The notes under the pieces: generated by a model | What the model saw: the letters and a program-made list of their open reading frames with translations, nothing else | Told to the model about the DNA's origin: nothing | Database searches by the model: none | Made by a program: the position numbers and the translations under genes | Assembly: GCA_023231065.1 (NCBI GenBank) | Contig: JALNWE010000047.1 | Location: 1-24,164 of the forward strand | Source of the DNA: Bacteroidales bacterium | GTDB lineage: Bacteria > Bacteroidota > Bacteroidia > Bacteroidales > FEN-979 | Length of the DNA: 24,164 nt | Reading direction: 5' to 3' | Part shown: positions 7,478 through 14,874 of the stretch, piece by piece | Layout of the letters: every line of letters begins with the position of its first letter | Position numbering within the stretch: position 1 is the first letter of the stretch

Positions 7478-7505
7478 TTTAATATCGCCCTATCAGCTAT
7501 TTTTG
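7478..7505 (+). promoter_or_regulatory. Predicted promoter of the DsrE2-TusA-Hdr operon
   Basis: TATTTTTG at 7498-7505 fits the Bacteroidetes TAnnTTTG -7 element. A weak upstream element TTTA at 7478-7481 lies 16 bases before it. The start site would fall near 7511, putting the main palindrome centre at about -75 and the weaker site at about -53, positions compatible with activation. The poor upstream element fits a promoter that needs an activator. Confidence 0.45.
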
Positions 7506-7545
7506 TAATCAAATATATAACTATATCTATATAAAAGGGTTTTTT

Positions 7546-8094
7546 ATGATGGGCACAGAATTTGAACAACAGATTGTTGAACTGAGAAAGCAGGTTACAC
7601 AATTAAAAGAGGGGACCAAAGATCAATTATCAATGGTGGTATTTTCCGGTGATATGGATAAAGTTTTAGCGGCATTGATCATAGCCACAGGTGCAGCTGC
7701 TTATGACATGAAGGTCAAACTGTTTTTTACCTTTTGGGCCATTTCTGCCTTACGGGATCGGGACAAGATCGTGAAAGGGAAAAAACTGATTGAAAAAATG
7801 TTTGGGATGATGCTACCCAAAGGCGCTTCCAGATTAAAGCTCTCAAAAATGAACATGGGAGGGATGGGAACATCAATGATCAAAGGGATCATGAAAAAGA
7901 ACAAGGTGGCTTCACTTGATGAAATGTTGAAAACTGCAGGCGAGCTGGGTATCGAGATTAATATTTGTGAGATGTCGATGAACCTCATGGGATTCAGGAA
8001 GGAAGAAATGATAGATTATCCGGGTCTCACGGTTTGCGGTGTAGCTACCTTTTTGTCCGATGCACAGGAAAGTAAAATTCAATTATTTATATAA
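7546..8094 (+). CDS. DsrE2-like sulfur-transfer protein
   Basis: Members of the DsrE/DsrF/DrsH family bind persulfide sulfur on cysteine and exchange it with TusA. This 182-residue protein has the full DsrE2 pattern: a short N-terminal helix (7-23), LSMVVFSGDMDKVLAALIIATGAAA (28-52), KLFFTFWAISAL (58-69), the SKMNMGGMG block (100-108), and NICEMSMNLMGFRKEE (139-154) with Cys141 at the expected active position. GVATFL (165-170) follows, and Cys164 is a second cysteine next to it. Some DsrE2 proteins have membrane helices; here the 40-69 region is moderately hydrophobic and could touch the membrane. It is the first gene of the operon, 16 bases before tusA. ATG 7549 is an equally possible start. 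Confidence 0.9.
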   Translation: MMGTEFEQQIVELRKQVTQLKEGTKDQLSMVVFSGDMDKVLAALIIATGAAAYDMKVKLFFTFWAISALRDRDKIVKGKKLIEKMFGMMLPKGASRLKLSKMNMGGMGTSMIKGIMKKNKVASLDEMLKTAGELGIEINICEMSMNLMGFRKEEMIDYPGLTVCGVATFLSDAQESKIQLFI

Positions 8095-8110
8095 CAAACA
8101 GGAAAATCAA

Positions 8111-8362
8111 ATGAGCACAGAAGAACTGAAAGATTTGAAATCCAACAAAATTGTTGATGCACGCGGAACTGCTTGCCCCGGGCCATTGTTAGCTGCAAAA
8201 AAAGCCATTGGGGAAATAGCTTCCAGTGAAATCATGGAAATCTATTCCTCTGAGGAGGGCACAAAAAATGACATTCCGAAATGGTGTCAGAAGATGAACC
8301 ATGAATTTTTAGGGATCGTTGAAGAAGACAGTTATTCAAGGTTGTTTGTAAAAAAAGCGTAG
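8111..8362 (+). CDS. tusA: TusA-family sulfur carrier
   Basis: A small (83-residue) protein of the TusA/SirA fold. It carries the signature DARGTACPGPLLAAKKAI, in which the Cys of the CPxP motif takes and hands on a persulfide sulfur. A second cysteine occurs in the WCQKM segment near residue 55. TusA proteins serve tRNA thiolation or, when next to dsrE2 and hdr-like genes, dissimilatory sulfur transfer; the setting here supports the second role. The ATG at 8111 is chosen because it follows a purine-rich AGGAAAATCAA and gives the usual family length. An upstream in-frame ATG at 8060 would lie inside the dsrE2 gene and adds an atypical tail. Confidence 0.93.
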   Translation: MSTEELKDLKSNKIVDARGTACPGPLLAAKKAIGEIASSEIMEIYSSEEGTKNDIPKWCQKMNHEFLGIVEEDSYSRLFVKKA

Positions 8363-8381
8363 ATCACTGGAAACAAAAAAA

Positions 8382-8762
8382 TTGCCACGGATACTGGTTT
8401 TCTCTAGTGAAAAAATTTCTGATCCGGGAATTGACCAGGCCGGTTTACGTAAAATCCATTATTCCCCGTCCGTTTATGTGATCAGTCTGCCTTGTTCATC
8501 AGGTATTAAGCCGAGATGGGTCATGCATGCTCTGGAAAGTGGATTTGACGGCGTCTTTATCGCCGCGGATGGTCACGAATGCTCCTTCAGTTCCCGTTGC
8601 CCGGAGCTAACAAATGATATTATTGAGACGTGTCAATGTCAGATGAAGGAAAAGAATATCAATCCAAAACGCATCCGCATGGCGGCTGTCTGCTCGGTTT
8701 GTGCTGAACCTTTTGCCAGGCACATGGACAATTTTACCAAAATATTAATGGAACTTTCATGA
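8382..8762 (+). CDS. MvhD/FlpD-like iron-sulfur subunit
   Basis: Resembles the [2Fe-2S] subunit MvhD that passes electrons between a partner and HdrA; in QmoB the same domain is fused to HdrA. Visible family features in 126 residues are the opening beta strand and VYVISLPCSSGIKPRWVMHALESGFDGVFIAA (31-62, with Cys38). Then come HEC..C (Cys67, Cys73), CQC (Cys84, Cys86), the INPKRIRM strand, and VCSVCAEPFARHMDNF (Cys104, Cys107). The GHEC segment replaces the more usual GC-plus-DCHY arrangement, so cluster binding may differ. The start appears to be TTG at 8382, since no ATG is available after the tusA stop. It overlaps the next gene by 4 bases (ATGA), which argues that the two products are needed together. 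Confidence 0.82.
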   Translation: MPRILVFSSEKISDPGIDQAGLRKIHYSPSVYVISLPCSSGIKPRWVMHALESGFDGVFIAADGHECSFSSRCPELTNDIIETCQCQMKEKNINPKRIRMAAVCSVCAEPFARHMDNFTKILMELS

Positions 8763-11551
8763 CGGTAGAAGATAAAAAGTACGATGTATTGGTCATCGGA
8801 GGGGGAATCGCCGGTCAGGAAGCTGCACTTTCATTAGCAAACATGGATTACAGGGTATTGCTCGTTGAGAAAGGTTTATCTATCGGCGGAAAGATGATCC
8901 AATTAAGCAAAGTCTTTCCAACCCTGGATTGTGCTGCCTGTATTACTACTCCTAAAATGTCTGAAACTGCGCGGCATCCGAACATTACTTTATTACTGAA
9001 TTCAGAGATCGGCCGTATTCAGCGCAACGAAAACGGTTTTCATATTGATGTCACCAAACATCCCAGGTACGTTAAACCGGAAGCCTGCACCGGATGCCAG
9101 GAATGTGAAATGGCGTGCCCCGAAGTCAGATCTGATGAATACAACGCGCACCTGGCCGGACGTAAAGTGGCATACATACCTTTCAGTCTTGCCAACCCGA
9201 GGATTGCCGCCATCGAACGTCTGGATACTTCTGCTCCATGTATAGCTGGCTGCCCCGGAGGAGTTAAGCCCTTTGGATATATTTCCCTGGTCAGGAACGG
9301 ACAATATGAAGATGCCATGCACCTTCATTTAGAAGATATTCCGATCCCCGGCAGTTTAGGCAGGGCATGTTATGCGCCCTGCCAGGGTGAATGTACCCGG
9401 AAAAACCTTGAAGGAGCTGTTGATATCAGGAGGATTAAAAGATTTTTCACCGAAGATTATTATCATAAATATCCGGTTGCTCCTGTAAAGAACGTTGATC
9501 TCAAAACAGGGAAAAGGGTCGCTGTCGTTGGTTCAGGACCAGCCGGTCTGACTGCTGCCTATCATCTTGCGCTCAGTGGACATCACGTGAAAATTTTTGA
9601 AGCAGCGCCGGAGGCTGGAGGAATGTTAAAGCTGGCCCTTCCTGCCTACAGGCTTCCCAACACTGTGGTTGACAGAGATATTGAAAATATAACGTCACTT
9701 GGCGTCGAAATTGAATGTAACCATCCGGTTGGTAACCTCATGAATCTGAAAGAACATGGTTATGATGCTGTTTTCGTGGGAGTTGGAACTCACAGAACCG
9801 GTAATCTTAATATTCCTGGCGCTGATTTGAGGGGAGTGGTTTCCTGTCTCGATTTCCTGAGGGAATCAAAAATCGGTCTGAGAACTGATCTGACCGGTAA
9901 GAAAATTATGGTGATCGGAGGTGGAAATACGGCCATGGATTCAGCCAGGACGGCATTACGACTGGGCGCTGGTAAAGTCTCAATTGTATATCGCAGAAGC
10001 AGAGAGGAGATGCCGGCATGGAAGGATGAGATCAGGGAAGCTGAAGAGGAGGGCATAAATTTCAATCTTCTTAGGAATCCTGTCCGGTTGTCCGGCAAGG
10101 ATGGAGTGGTTACAAACGTTGTACTTATTAAAATGGAACTGGGGGAACCTGATCCAGACGGAAGAAGAAAACCTGTCGAAATCAAAGGTTCCGAATACAC
10201 AGAAGAGGTAGATCTGGTCGTTGAAGCCATTGGTCTTTTTCCAACAACATCTCCTTTTATCCAACAACTTGATCTTGATAAAGAAGGACGGATTGTAGCT
10301 GATGAAAAAACCCTGCAAACAAAAGAACCATGGCTCTTTGCCGGAGGTGATTCGGTGACTGGCCCCAGCGCCATCATCGAAGCTGCAGGACAAGGAAAAA
10401 GAGCGGCTTTTTTCATGGATAAATTTCTTCGCGGAATCGATTTTTGCAACATTGAATTTGGCGATAAACTTCCTGCAGCAGATAAATCCAAATTGCTTTC
10501 AGCCCCTGATATAAAGTTCCTGGCTGTTTTAGATGATAAACTACGGCCGGTTTCAGAAAGGGTAAAGGATTTCTGTGAAGTGGAGATGACTTTATCTGAG
10601 AATGAGGCGAAACAAAGCGCTGCCCGTTGCCTGGGTTGCAGCAATTGCAGGGAATGTCATCAATGTATCACCGCTTGTCATGCCCATGCCATTGATTTTT
10701 CGCAAAAAAAGGAAAAGCTTAATGCCCATACCGATGCTGTCATCATTGCTACCGGCTTTCAATTGTTTAACGCGGCCTATAAGCCGCAATATTCTTTCGC
10801 TCAGCTGCCCAACGTAATTGATTCGCTGCAGATGGACCGCCTGATCGCCCCAACACGGCCCTTTAACAATGTTCTCCGTCCGGGCGATGGAAAAATTCCC
10901 GGAAACATTGCTTATGTTTTGTGTGCCGGTTCCCGTGATTCCAGCTTGGAAAATTACAGGAGTTGCGGAATGTCGGCAAGGAATAACCCGATTTGTTCGC
11001 AGATCTGTTGTATGTATTCCCTTAAGCAGGCCCAGTTATTAATGGGATCATTACCAATGGCTGATATTACGATCTATTATATGGATATCCGCGCTTTCGG
11101 AAAAGGTTATGAGGAATTTTTCCAGCAATCAATTTCGATGGGGATCCAACTGTTCAAAGGGAAGGTGGCACGGATTAAAGGGAAGGGGGATGGAAAAGGA
11201 GATGTTGTCCTGCGGGTCGAAGATGTAGTAACAGGTCAGGTCAGGGAATTTACCCATGATCTTGTCGTTCTCTCAGTCGGTGTATTACCCCGGAATTCAA
11301 TTTTACAAACCTTTGAAACTGAACGGCCAGACACCGATGAATACCAGTTTGTAAAACAACCGGATCTTTTACTCAACCCGGCCAGGACAACGGTCGATGG
11401 CGTCTTTGTAGCTGGTACTTCTGCAGCTCCGATGGATATTCCGGATTCTATCCTTTCGGCCGGAGCAGCTGCCTCTGAAGTCGCAGCTTATTTGACTACA
11501 CTTTCGCTCCATCATAAAGACCATTCAGATGGATTGACAAAGGAAATGTAG
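8759..11551 (+). CDS. HdrA-like flavoprotein with nested GltD/NfnB-like module
   Basis: A 930-residue fusion. Residues 1-100 start an HdrA FAD domain (GGGIAGQEAALSLAN at 14-28) with the HdrA hallmark FPTLDCAACITTPKM (53-67, Cys58, Cys61). A ferredoxin-like cluster follows (Cys110, 113, 116, 120). Residues about 155-560 are a complete GltD/NfnB-like unit: N-terminal Fe-S cysteines Cys161, 165, 204, 208 and 212, FAD loop GSGPAG (258-263), NAD(P)H loop GGGNTA (387-392) with YRRSREEMPA (411-420), and AGGDSVTGPSAIIEAAGQGKR (528-547). A second cysteine-rich cluster (Cys624, 627, 630, 633, 636, 640) leads back into HdrA (DAVIIATGF at 659-667 to the C-terminus). The likely role is electron exchange between NAD(P)H and the Hdr/Qmo-like complex, possibly with bifurcation, which is inference. 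It starts inside the mvhD-like stop codon and lies 10 bases before the next gene. Confidence 0.9.
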   Translation: MTVEDKKYDVLVIGGGIAGQEAALSLANMDYRVLLVEKGLSIGGKMIQLSKVFPTLDCAACITTPKMSETARHPNITLLLNSEIGRIQRNENGFHIDVTKHPRYVKPEACTGCQECEMACPEVRSDEYNAHLAGRKVAYIPFSLANPRIAAIERLDTSAPCIAGCPGGVKPFGYISLVRNGQYEDAMHLHLEDIPIPGSLGRACYAPCQGECTRKNLEGAVDIRRIKRFFTEDYYHKYPVAPVKNVDLKTGKRVAVVGSGPAGLTAAYHLALSGHHVKIFEAAPEAGGMLKLALPAYRLPNTVVDRDIENITSLGVEIECNHPVGNLMNLKEHGYDAVFVGVGTHRTGNLNIPGADLRGVVSCLDFLRESKIGLRTDLTGKKIMVIGGGNTAMDSARTALRLGAGKVSIVYRRSREEMPAWKDEIREAEEEGINFNLLRNPVRLSGKDGVVTNVVLIKMELGEPDPDGRRKPVEIKGSEYTEEVDLVVEAIGLFPTTSPFIQQLDLDKEGRIVADEKTLQTKEPWLFAGGDSVTGPSAIIEAAGQGKRAAFFMDKFLRGIDFCNIEFGDKLPAADKSKLLSAPDIKFLAVLDDKLRPVSERVKDFCEVEMTLSENEAKQSAARCLGCSNCRECHQCITACHAHAIDFSQKKEKLNAHTDAVIIATGFQLFNAAYKPQYSFAQLPNVIDSLQMDRLIAPTRPFNNVLRPGDGKIPGNIAYVLCAGSRDSSLENYRSCGMSARNNPICSQICCMYSLKQAQLLMGSLPMADITIYYMDIRAFGKGYEEFFQQSISMGIQLFKGKVARIKGKGDGKGDVVLRVEDVVTGQVREFTHDLVVLSVGVLPRNSILQTFETERPDTDEYQFVKQPDLLLNPARTTVDGVFVAGTSAAPMDIPDSILSAGAAASEVAAYLTTLSLHHKDHSDGLTKEM

Positions 11552-11561
11552 CAATTTTAGC

Positions 11562-13562
11562 ATGGAAGAAAAAAAGAAAAAACAAAGAATAGGGGTATAT
11601 ATCTGCCATTGCGGGGGCAATATTTCCGATTATGTGGATGTGGCACAACTGAGAGATATTGTTGCTGATGAAAGCAATGTGATCATCTCAAAAAATGTCA
11701 TGTTTGCTTGTGCGGATTCCAACCAGAAAGAAATGATCACCGATATCAGGGATAAAAACCTTGATGGTATCGTTGTAGCTTCCTGCTCACCGAAATTGCA
11801 TTTACATACTTTCCGTGGCATCGCTGAACGCGCAGGATTGAATCCCTATAACTATGTCCAGGTTAATATCCGTGAACAATGTTCCTGGGCGCATTCCGAT
11901 CATCCGGAACAAGCCACTTATAAGGCAGCGGGGTTGATCAGGGCAGGGATCAATCGGGTTGCAAACTCGGAGGCGCTTGTTAATATTGAAATCAAAGCAC
12001 ACAAGTCGGCGGTCGTTATAGGGGCTGGCGTAGCTGGAATGCGTGCTTCGCTCGACTTAGCGCGCATGGGGAATCAGGTTATTTTAGTAGAGAAGGGACC
12101 AGTTGCCGGAGGGCAATTAAATACGAAAGGATCTCTATTTCCGACAAATCAAAAGGGATCAGATTTGGTGAAAACCTTACTGGAGCAAATCAGAATTACC
12201 CCGCAGATCACTTTCTTTACAAGTACATCGGTTGAGAAGGTCACAGGTAGCATTGGAGATTTCAGGGTGGATATTAAAGTTTCGGGCGGGAAGGAAGAGT
12301 TCATGACCTTCGCGGCCGGCGCTATCCTGGTCACAACAGGGTTTGAACCGTTTCAGCCCAAAGAAGGAGAATTCGGCTATCAATCTGGAAGCAGGGCGAT
12401 GACCCTGAAAGAATTTGAAAAGATCGTGGATTCTTCTGATGGAAAAATTCTTTACCAGGGTAAGCCTGTAAATACAATTGCTTACATCTATTGCGTTGGT
12501 ATGCGACAGTCGAAGGGTGAAAACAAGTACTGTTCCAGGATCTGCTGTACCTCTGCTATTCATTCCGCATTGGTTGTACATGAAAAATTTCCAGCTATCA
12601 AAACCTTTCATTTGTATCGTGATATCCGGACTTATGGTAAAAATGAAGTCCTTTATGAACGTTCCTCAAAATCCGGTGATATTTATATCCTCTATCAGGA
12701 AAGTGGTCCTCCTGTAGTAGAACTATCTGAGAAAAATGTAAAGATCAAGGTTAAAGATCAACTAACTCAACAGAGAGAACTTGAGCTGGAAACAGACTTG
12801 GTTGTTCTTGTAACCGGGATGGTCCCGCGTAATGACAGTAGAAGTGTTTCGGAAAAGTTAAAAATTCCCATTGGAAGTGATGGATTTTTTAATGAAATAC
12901 ATCCAAAATTACGTCCGGTCGAAACAGTGATTAATGGGATATTCCTGGGTGGCTGTTGCCAGGGGCCCAAGAATATTCCCGAATCAATACAGTCATCCCT
13001 TGCGGCAGCTGCTAAAATCAACGCGATCATCTGCAAGGAAACTATTCAGCTTGAACCCATCATAGCGCGCATAGATCCGGAAACCTGCACATGGTGCGGA
13101 AAATGCAAGGAAGTTTGCGAATACGATGCAATTTTTAAAATTGAAGCGAACGGCAAAGTCATGGCGTCGGTTAATGAACCTGTTTGTAAGGGCTGCGGGA
13201 TCTGTGCCCCCGTTTGCCCTGCCGACGCCATTGACATTGCCCAGTTTACCAATGCTGAAATTGAGGGAATGATTGACGGTTTTTCAGAATATGTGGGACT
13301 TAAAGGGGAGAAGGAGAGTCCCGGTCAGGAAACGGTTAAGAAAGAGAGCGGGATGAAAGATTTTCCACAAATATGGAGATCGATCATGAAATCATTAGAG
13401 GAAGGACCTGAGACCATTCCGCAGATCTCCATAAAAACCGGTATCCAGCCCGAATTGGTCACCTGGCATTTGATGACCATGAACAGATATTTCGTTGTTG
13501 AACCTGTAGGGACCGATGATAACGATGAATACTATCGCTACCAGCTTAAAAACAAGCCATAA
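11562..13562 (+). CDS. HdrA-like subunit with C-terminal winged-helix-like tail
   Basis: 666 residues. The N-terminal HdrA domain (1-140) carries Cys15, 17, 50, 75 and 107, including CHCGGN. A FAD-binding core follows with GAGVAG (154-159) and the conserved CVGMRQSKGENKYCSRICC (311-329). Two ferredoxin clusters come next (Cys509, 512, 515, 519 and Cys542, 545, 548, 552). The last part, about 603-662, looks like a small winged helix (IWRSIMKSLEEGPETIPQIS then WHLMTMNRY), which I do not know from classical HdrA. The FPTLDCA motif of the first HdrA is replaced by FPTNQKGSD. In a Qmo-like model this subunit relays electrons between the MvhD/HdrA pair and the membrane subunit. Its stop overlaps the next ATG by one base (TAATG). 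Confidence 0.92.
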   Translation: MEEKKKKQRIGVYICHCGGNISDYVDVAQLRDIVADESNVIISKNVMFACADSNQKEMITDIRDKNLDGIVVASCSPKLHLHTFRGIAERAGLNPYNYVQVNIREQCSWAHSDHPEQATYKAAGLIRAGINRVANSEALVNIEIKAHKSAVVIGAGVAGMRASLDLARMGNQVILVEKGPVAGGQLNTKGSLFPTNQKGSDLVKTLLEQIRITPQITFFTSTSVEKVTGSIGDFRVDIKVSGGKEEFMTFAAGAILVTTGFEPFQPKEGEFGYQSGSRAMTLKEFEKIVDSSDGKILYQGKPVNTIAYIYCVGMRQSKGENKYCSRICCTSAIHSALVVHEKFPAIKTFHLYRDIRTYGKNEVLYERSSKSGDIYILYQESGPPVVELSEKNVKIKVKDQLTQQRELELETDLVVLVTGMVPRNDSRSVSEKLKIPIGSDGFFNEIHPKLRPVETVINGIFLGGCCQGPKNIPESIQSSLAAAAKINAIICKETIQLEPIIARIDPETCTWCGKCKEVCEYDAIFKIEANGKVMASVNEPVCKGCGICAPVCPADAIDIAQFTNAEIEGMIDGFSEYVGLKGEKESPGQETVKKESGMKDFPQIWRSIMKSLEEGPETIPQISIKTGIQPELVTWHLMTMNRYFVVEPVGTDDNDEYYRYQLKNKP

Positions 13563-14680
13563 TGACAAAGATAGACCCGTATTTTGCTGATGAACTGAAA
13601 AAATATGGCGCTGAAGATTTTGAGGCCTGCTTTAACTGTGGGAATTGTACAGCAGTGTGTTCATTAACAGAACAATCTCTCTTTTTCCCCCGGATGATGA
13701 TCCGTCTTGGCATCCTTGGGCTGAAGAAAGAGATACTGGCCAGTCCGGAACCATGGCTTTGTTACTCTTGCGGAGATTGTAGTGAAACATGTCCCCGACA
13801 GGCCAACCCCGGCCAATTCATGGCTGCGGTCCGGCGATACGCCATTGCTTCTTATGAACCCACCGGTATCACGAAGCTCATGTTCAGGAGCAGCTCCTGG
13901 TTTATCCTTATAACATTGACAATTGCCATATTTCTTGGATTTTTCCTCCTGATCCTGAAGCCGGAAACGGAAGTTACCAGGTGGATCTTTACTTATCTTC
14001 CTTATGATGTCATCCATTTCATTGGGCTCATCATTATTACTATTACAGGAGTGTCCGTCATCTGGGGTATGGCCGCAATGATCATAAGGTTCCGGAAGAA
14101 TTCCGTAAACACTTCCCCACAAAAAGTTCCGTTCCTGAAAGCAATCAGGGCAGTGATCCATGAAATAGCGACCATGAAACGCTACCAATCCTGTGATAAA
14201 GAAGAAGGTTCATTTTGGAAACAAAAGCCTTTTTATCTTAAACCCTGGTTTATTCACTGGTCGATCATGTGGGGCTTTATTGGCCTTCTTGCAGCAACCA
14301 TTCTCGATTTCCTCCTGAAAGATCCTGCTTCCACCATTTGGTGGCCCAGCCGGATAATAGGAACAATGGCAGGATTGCTTATGTTATTTGGTTCGTCACT
14401 GGCGATTTTCTACCGGTTAAAAAAAATCACCAAAGTTTACGATGAAACCTGTCTTGCTGACTGGATATTTCTGTTTTTTATATGGATAGCAGGAGTCACC
14501 GGGTTTTGGCTGGAAATTTCGGTAGCGCTTGAAGCAGATATCCTTGTTAATCATGTTGTTTTTATTATCCACACTGTGATCTCTATGGAGCTGGTACTAC
14601 TTTTCGCCTTTTCAAAGTTTGCCCACGCGGTTTACAGGCCACTTGCATTGTTTTTTTATTTTAAAAAACAAAGCGCATAA
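13562..14680 (+). CDS. QmoC-like subunit: HdrC ferredoxin plus membrane cytochrome-like domain
   Basis: 372 residues. The N-terminal HdrC-type domain has two cysteine sets for [4Fe-4S] clusters, Cys23, 26, 29, 33 and Cys67, 70, 73, 77. About six membrane helices follow (roughly 113-133, 148-175, 232-252, 264-284, 301-321, 330-352). Histidines at 152, 232, 331, 337 and 355 in or beside the helices are candidate heme b ligands. QmoC of sulfate reducers has the same order and nearly the same length; it passes electrons between quinone and cytosolic HdrA-like subunits. DsrM/NarI-like or HdrE-like proteins are alternatives for the membrane half. It is the last gene of the operon and anchors the complex to the inner membrane. 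Confidence 0.9.
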   Translation: MTKIDPYFADELKKYGAEDFEACFNCGNCTAVCSLTEQSLFFPRMMIRLGILGLKKEILASPEPWLCYSCGDCSETCPRQANPGQFMAAVRRYAIASYEPTGITKLMFRSSSWFILITLTIAIFLGFFLLILKPETEVTRWIFTYLPYDVIHFIGLIIITITGVSVIWGMAAMIIRFRKNSVNTSPQKVPFLKAIRAVIHEIATMKRYQSCDKEEGSFWKQKPFYLKPWFIHWSIMWGFIGLLAATILDFLLKDPASTIWWPSRIIGTMAGLLMLFGSSLAIFYRLKKITKVYDETCLADWIFLFFIWIAGVTGFWLEISVALEADILVNHVVFIIHTVISMELVLLFAFSKFAHAVYRPLALFFYFKKQSA

Positions 14681-14700
14681 ACCGCTTAAATCCAAAGATT

Positions 14701-14726
14701 AATCCATCAAAATGGGAGGATTTTTG
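14701..14726 (+). terminator. Weak terminator-like hairpin after the Hdr operon
   Basis: AATCC (14701-14705) can pair with GGATT (14718-14722), followed by a short T run. The stem is only 5 bp. Nothing better is visible in the 194-bp gap before the next gene. Confidence 0.25.
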
Positions 14727-14874
14727 GTTTGAAGTATTTCGGATCCGGGAAGAAAATTGAACCGGGGCAGGGGGAAGAACAAGGAAGAAAGCATCAACAT
14801 CTGTATGAACAAGGTAAAAATATCACAAGCTGTATAATCGGTAGATAAAAAATTATAATTTCGTAGCAAATTCA

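Noticed and set aside
8060..8110. Earlier tusA start at ATG 8060
   Set aside because: It would overlap the dsrE2 gene and add 17 atypical residues. ATG 8111 has a purine-rich site upstream and gives normal TusA length.
9790..10644. A 284-codon open frame on the minus strand inside the HdrA-GltD gene
   Set aside because: It is antisense to a clearly conserved coding region, is Ser/Arg/Pro-rich and matches no family I know. Other shadow frames here behave the same way.
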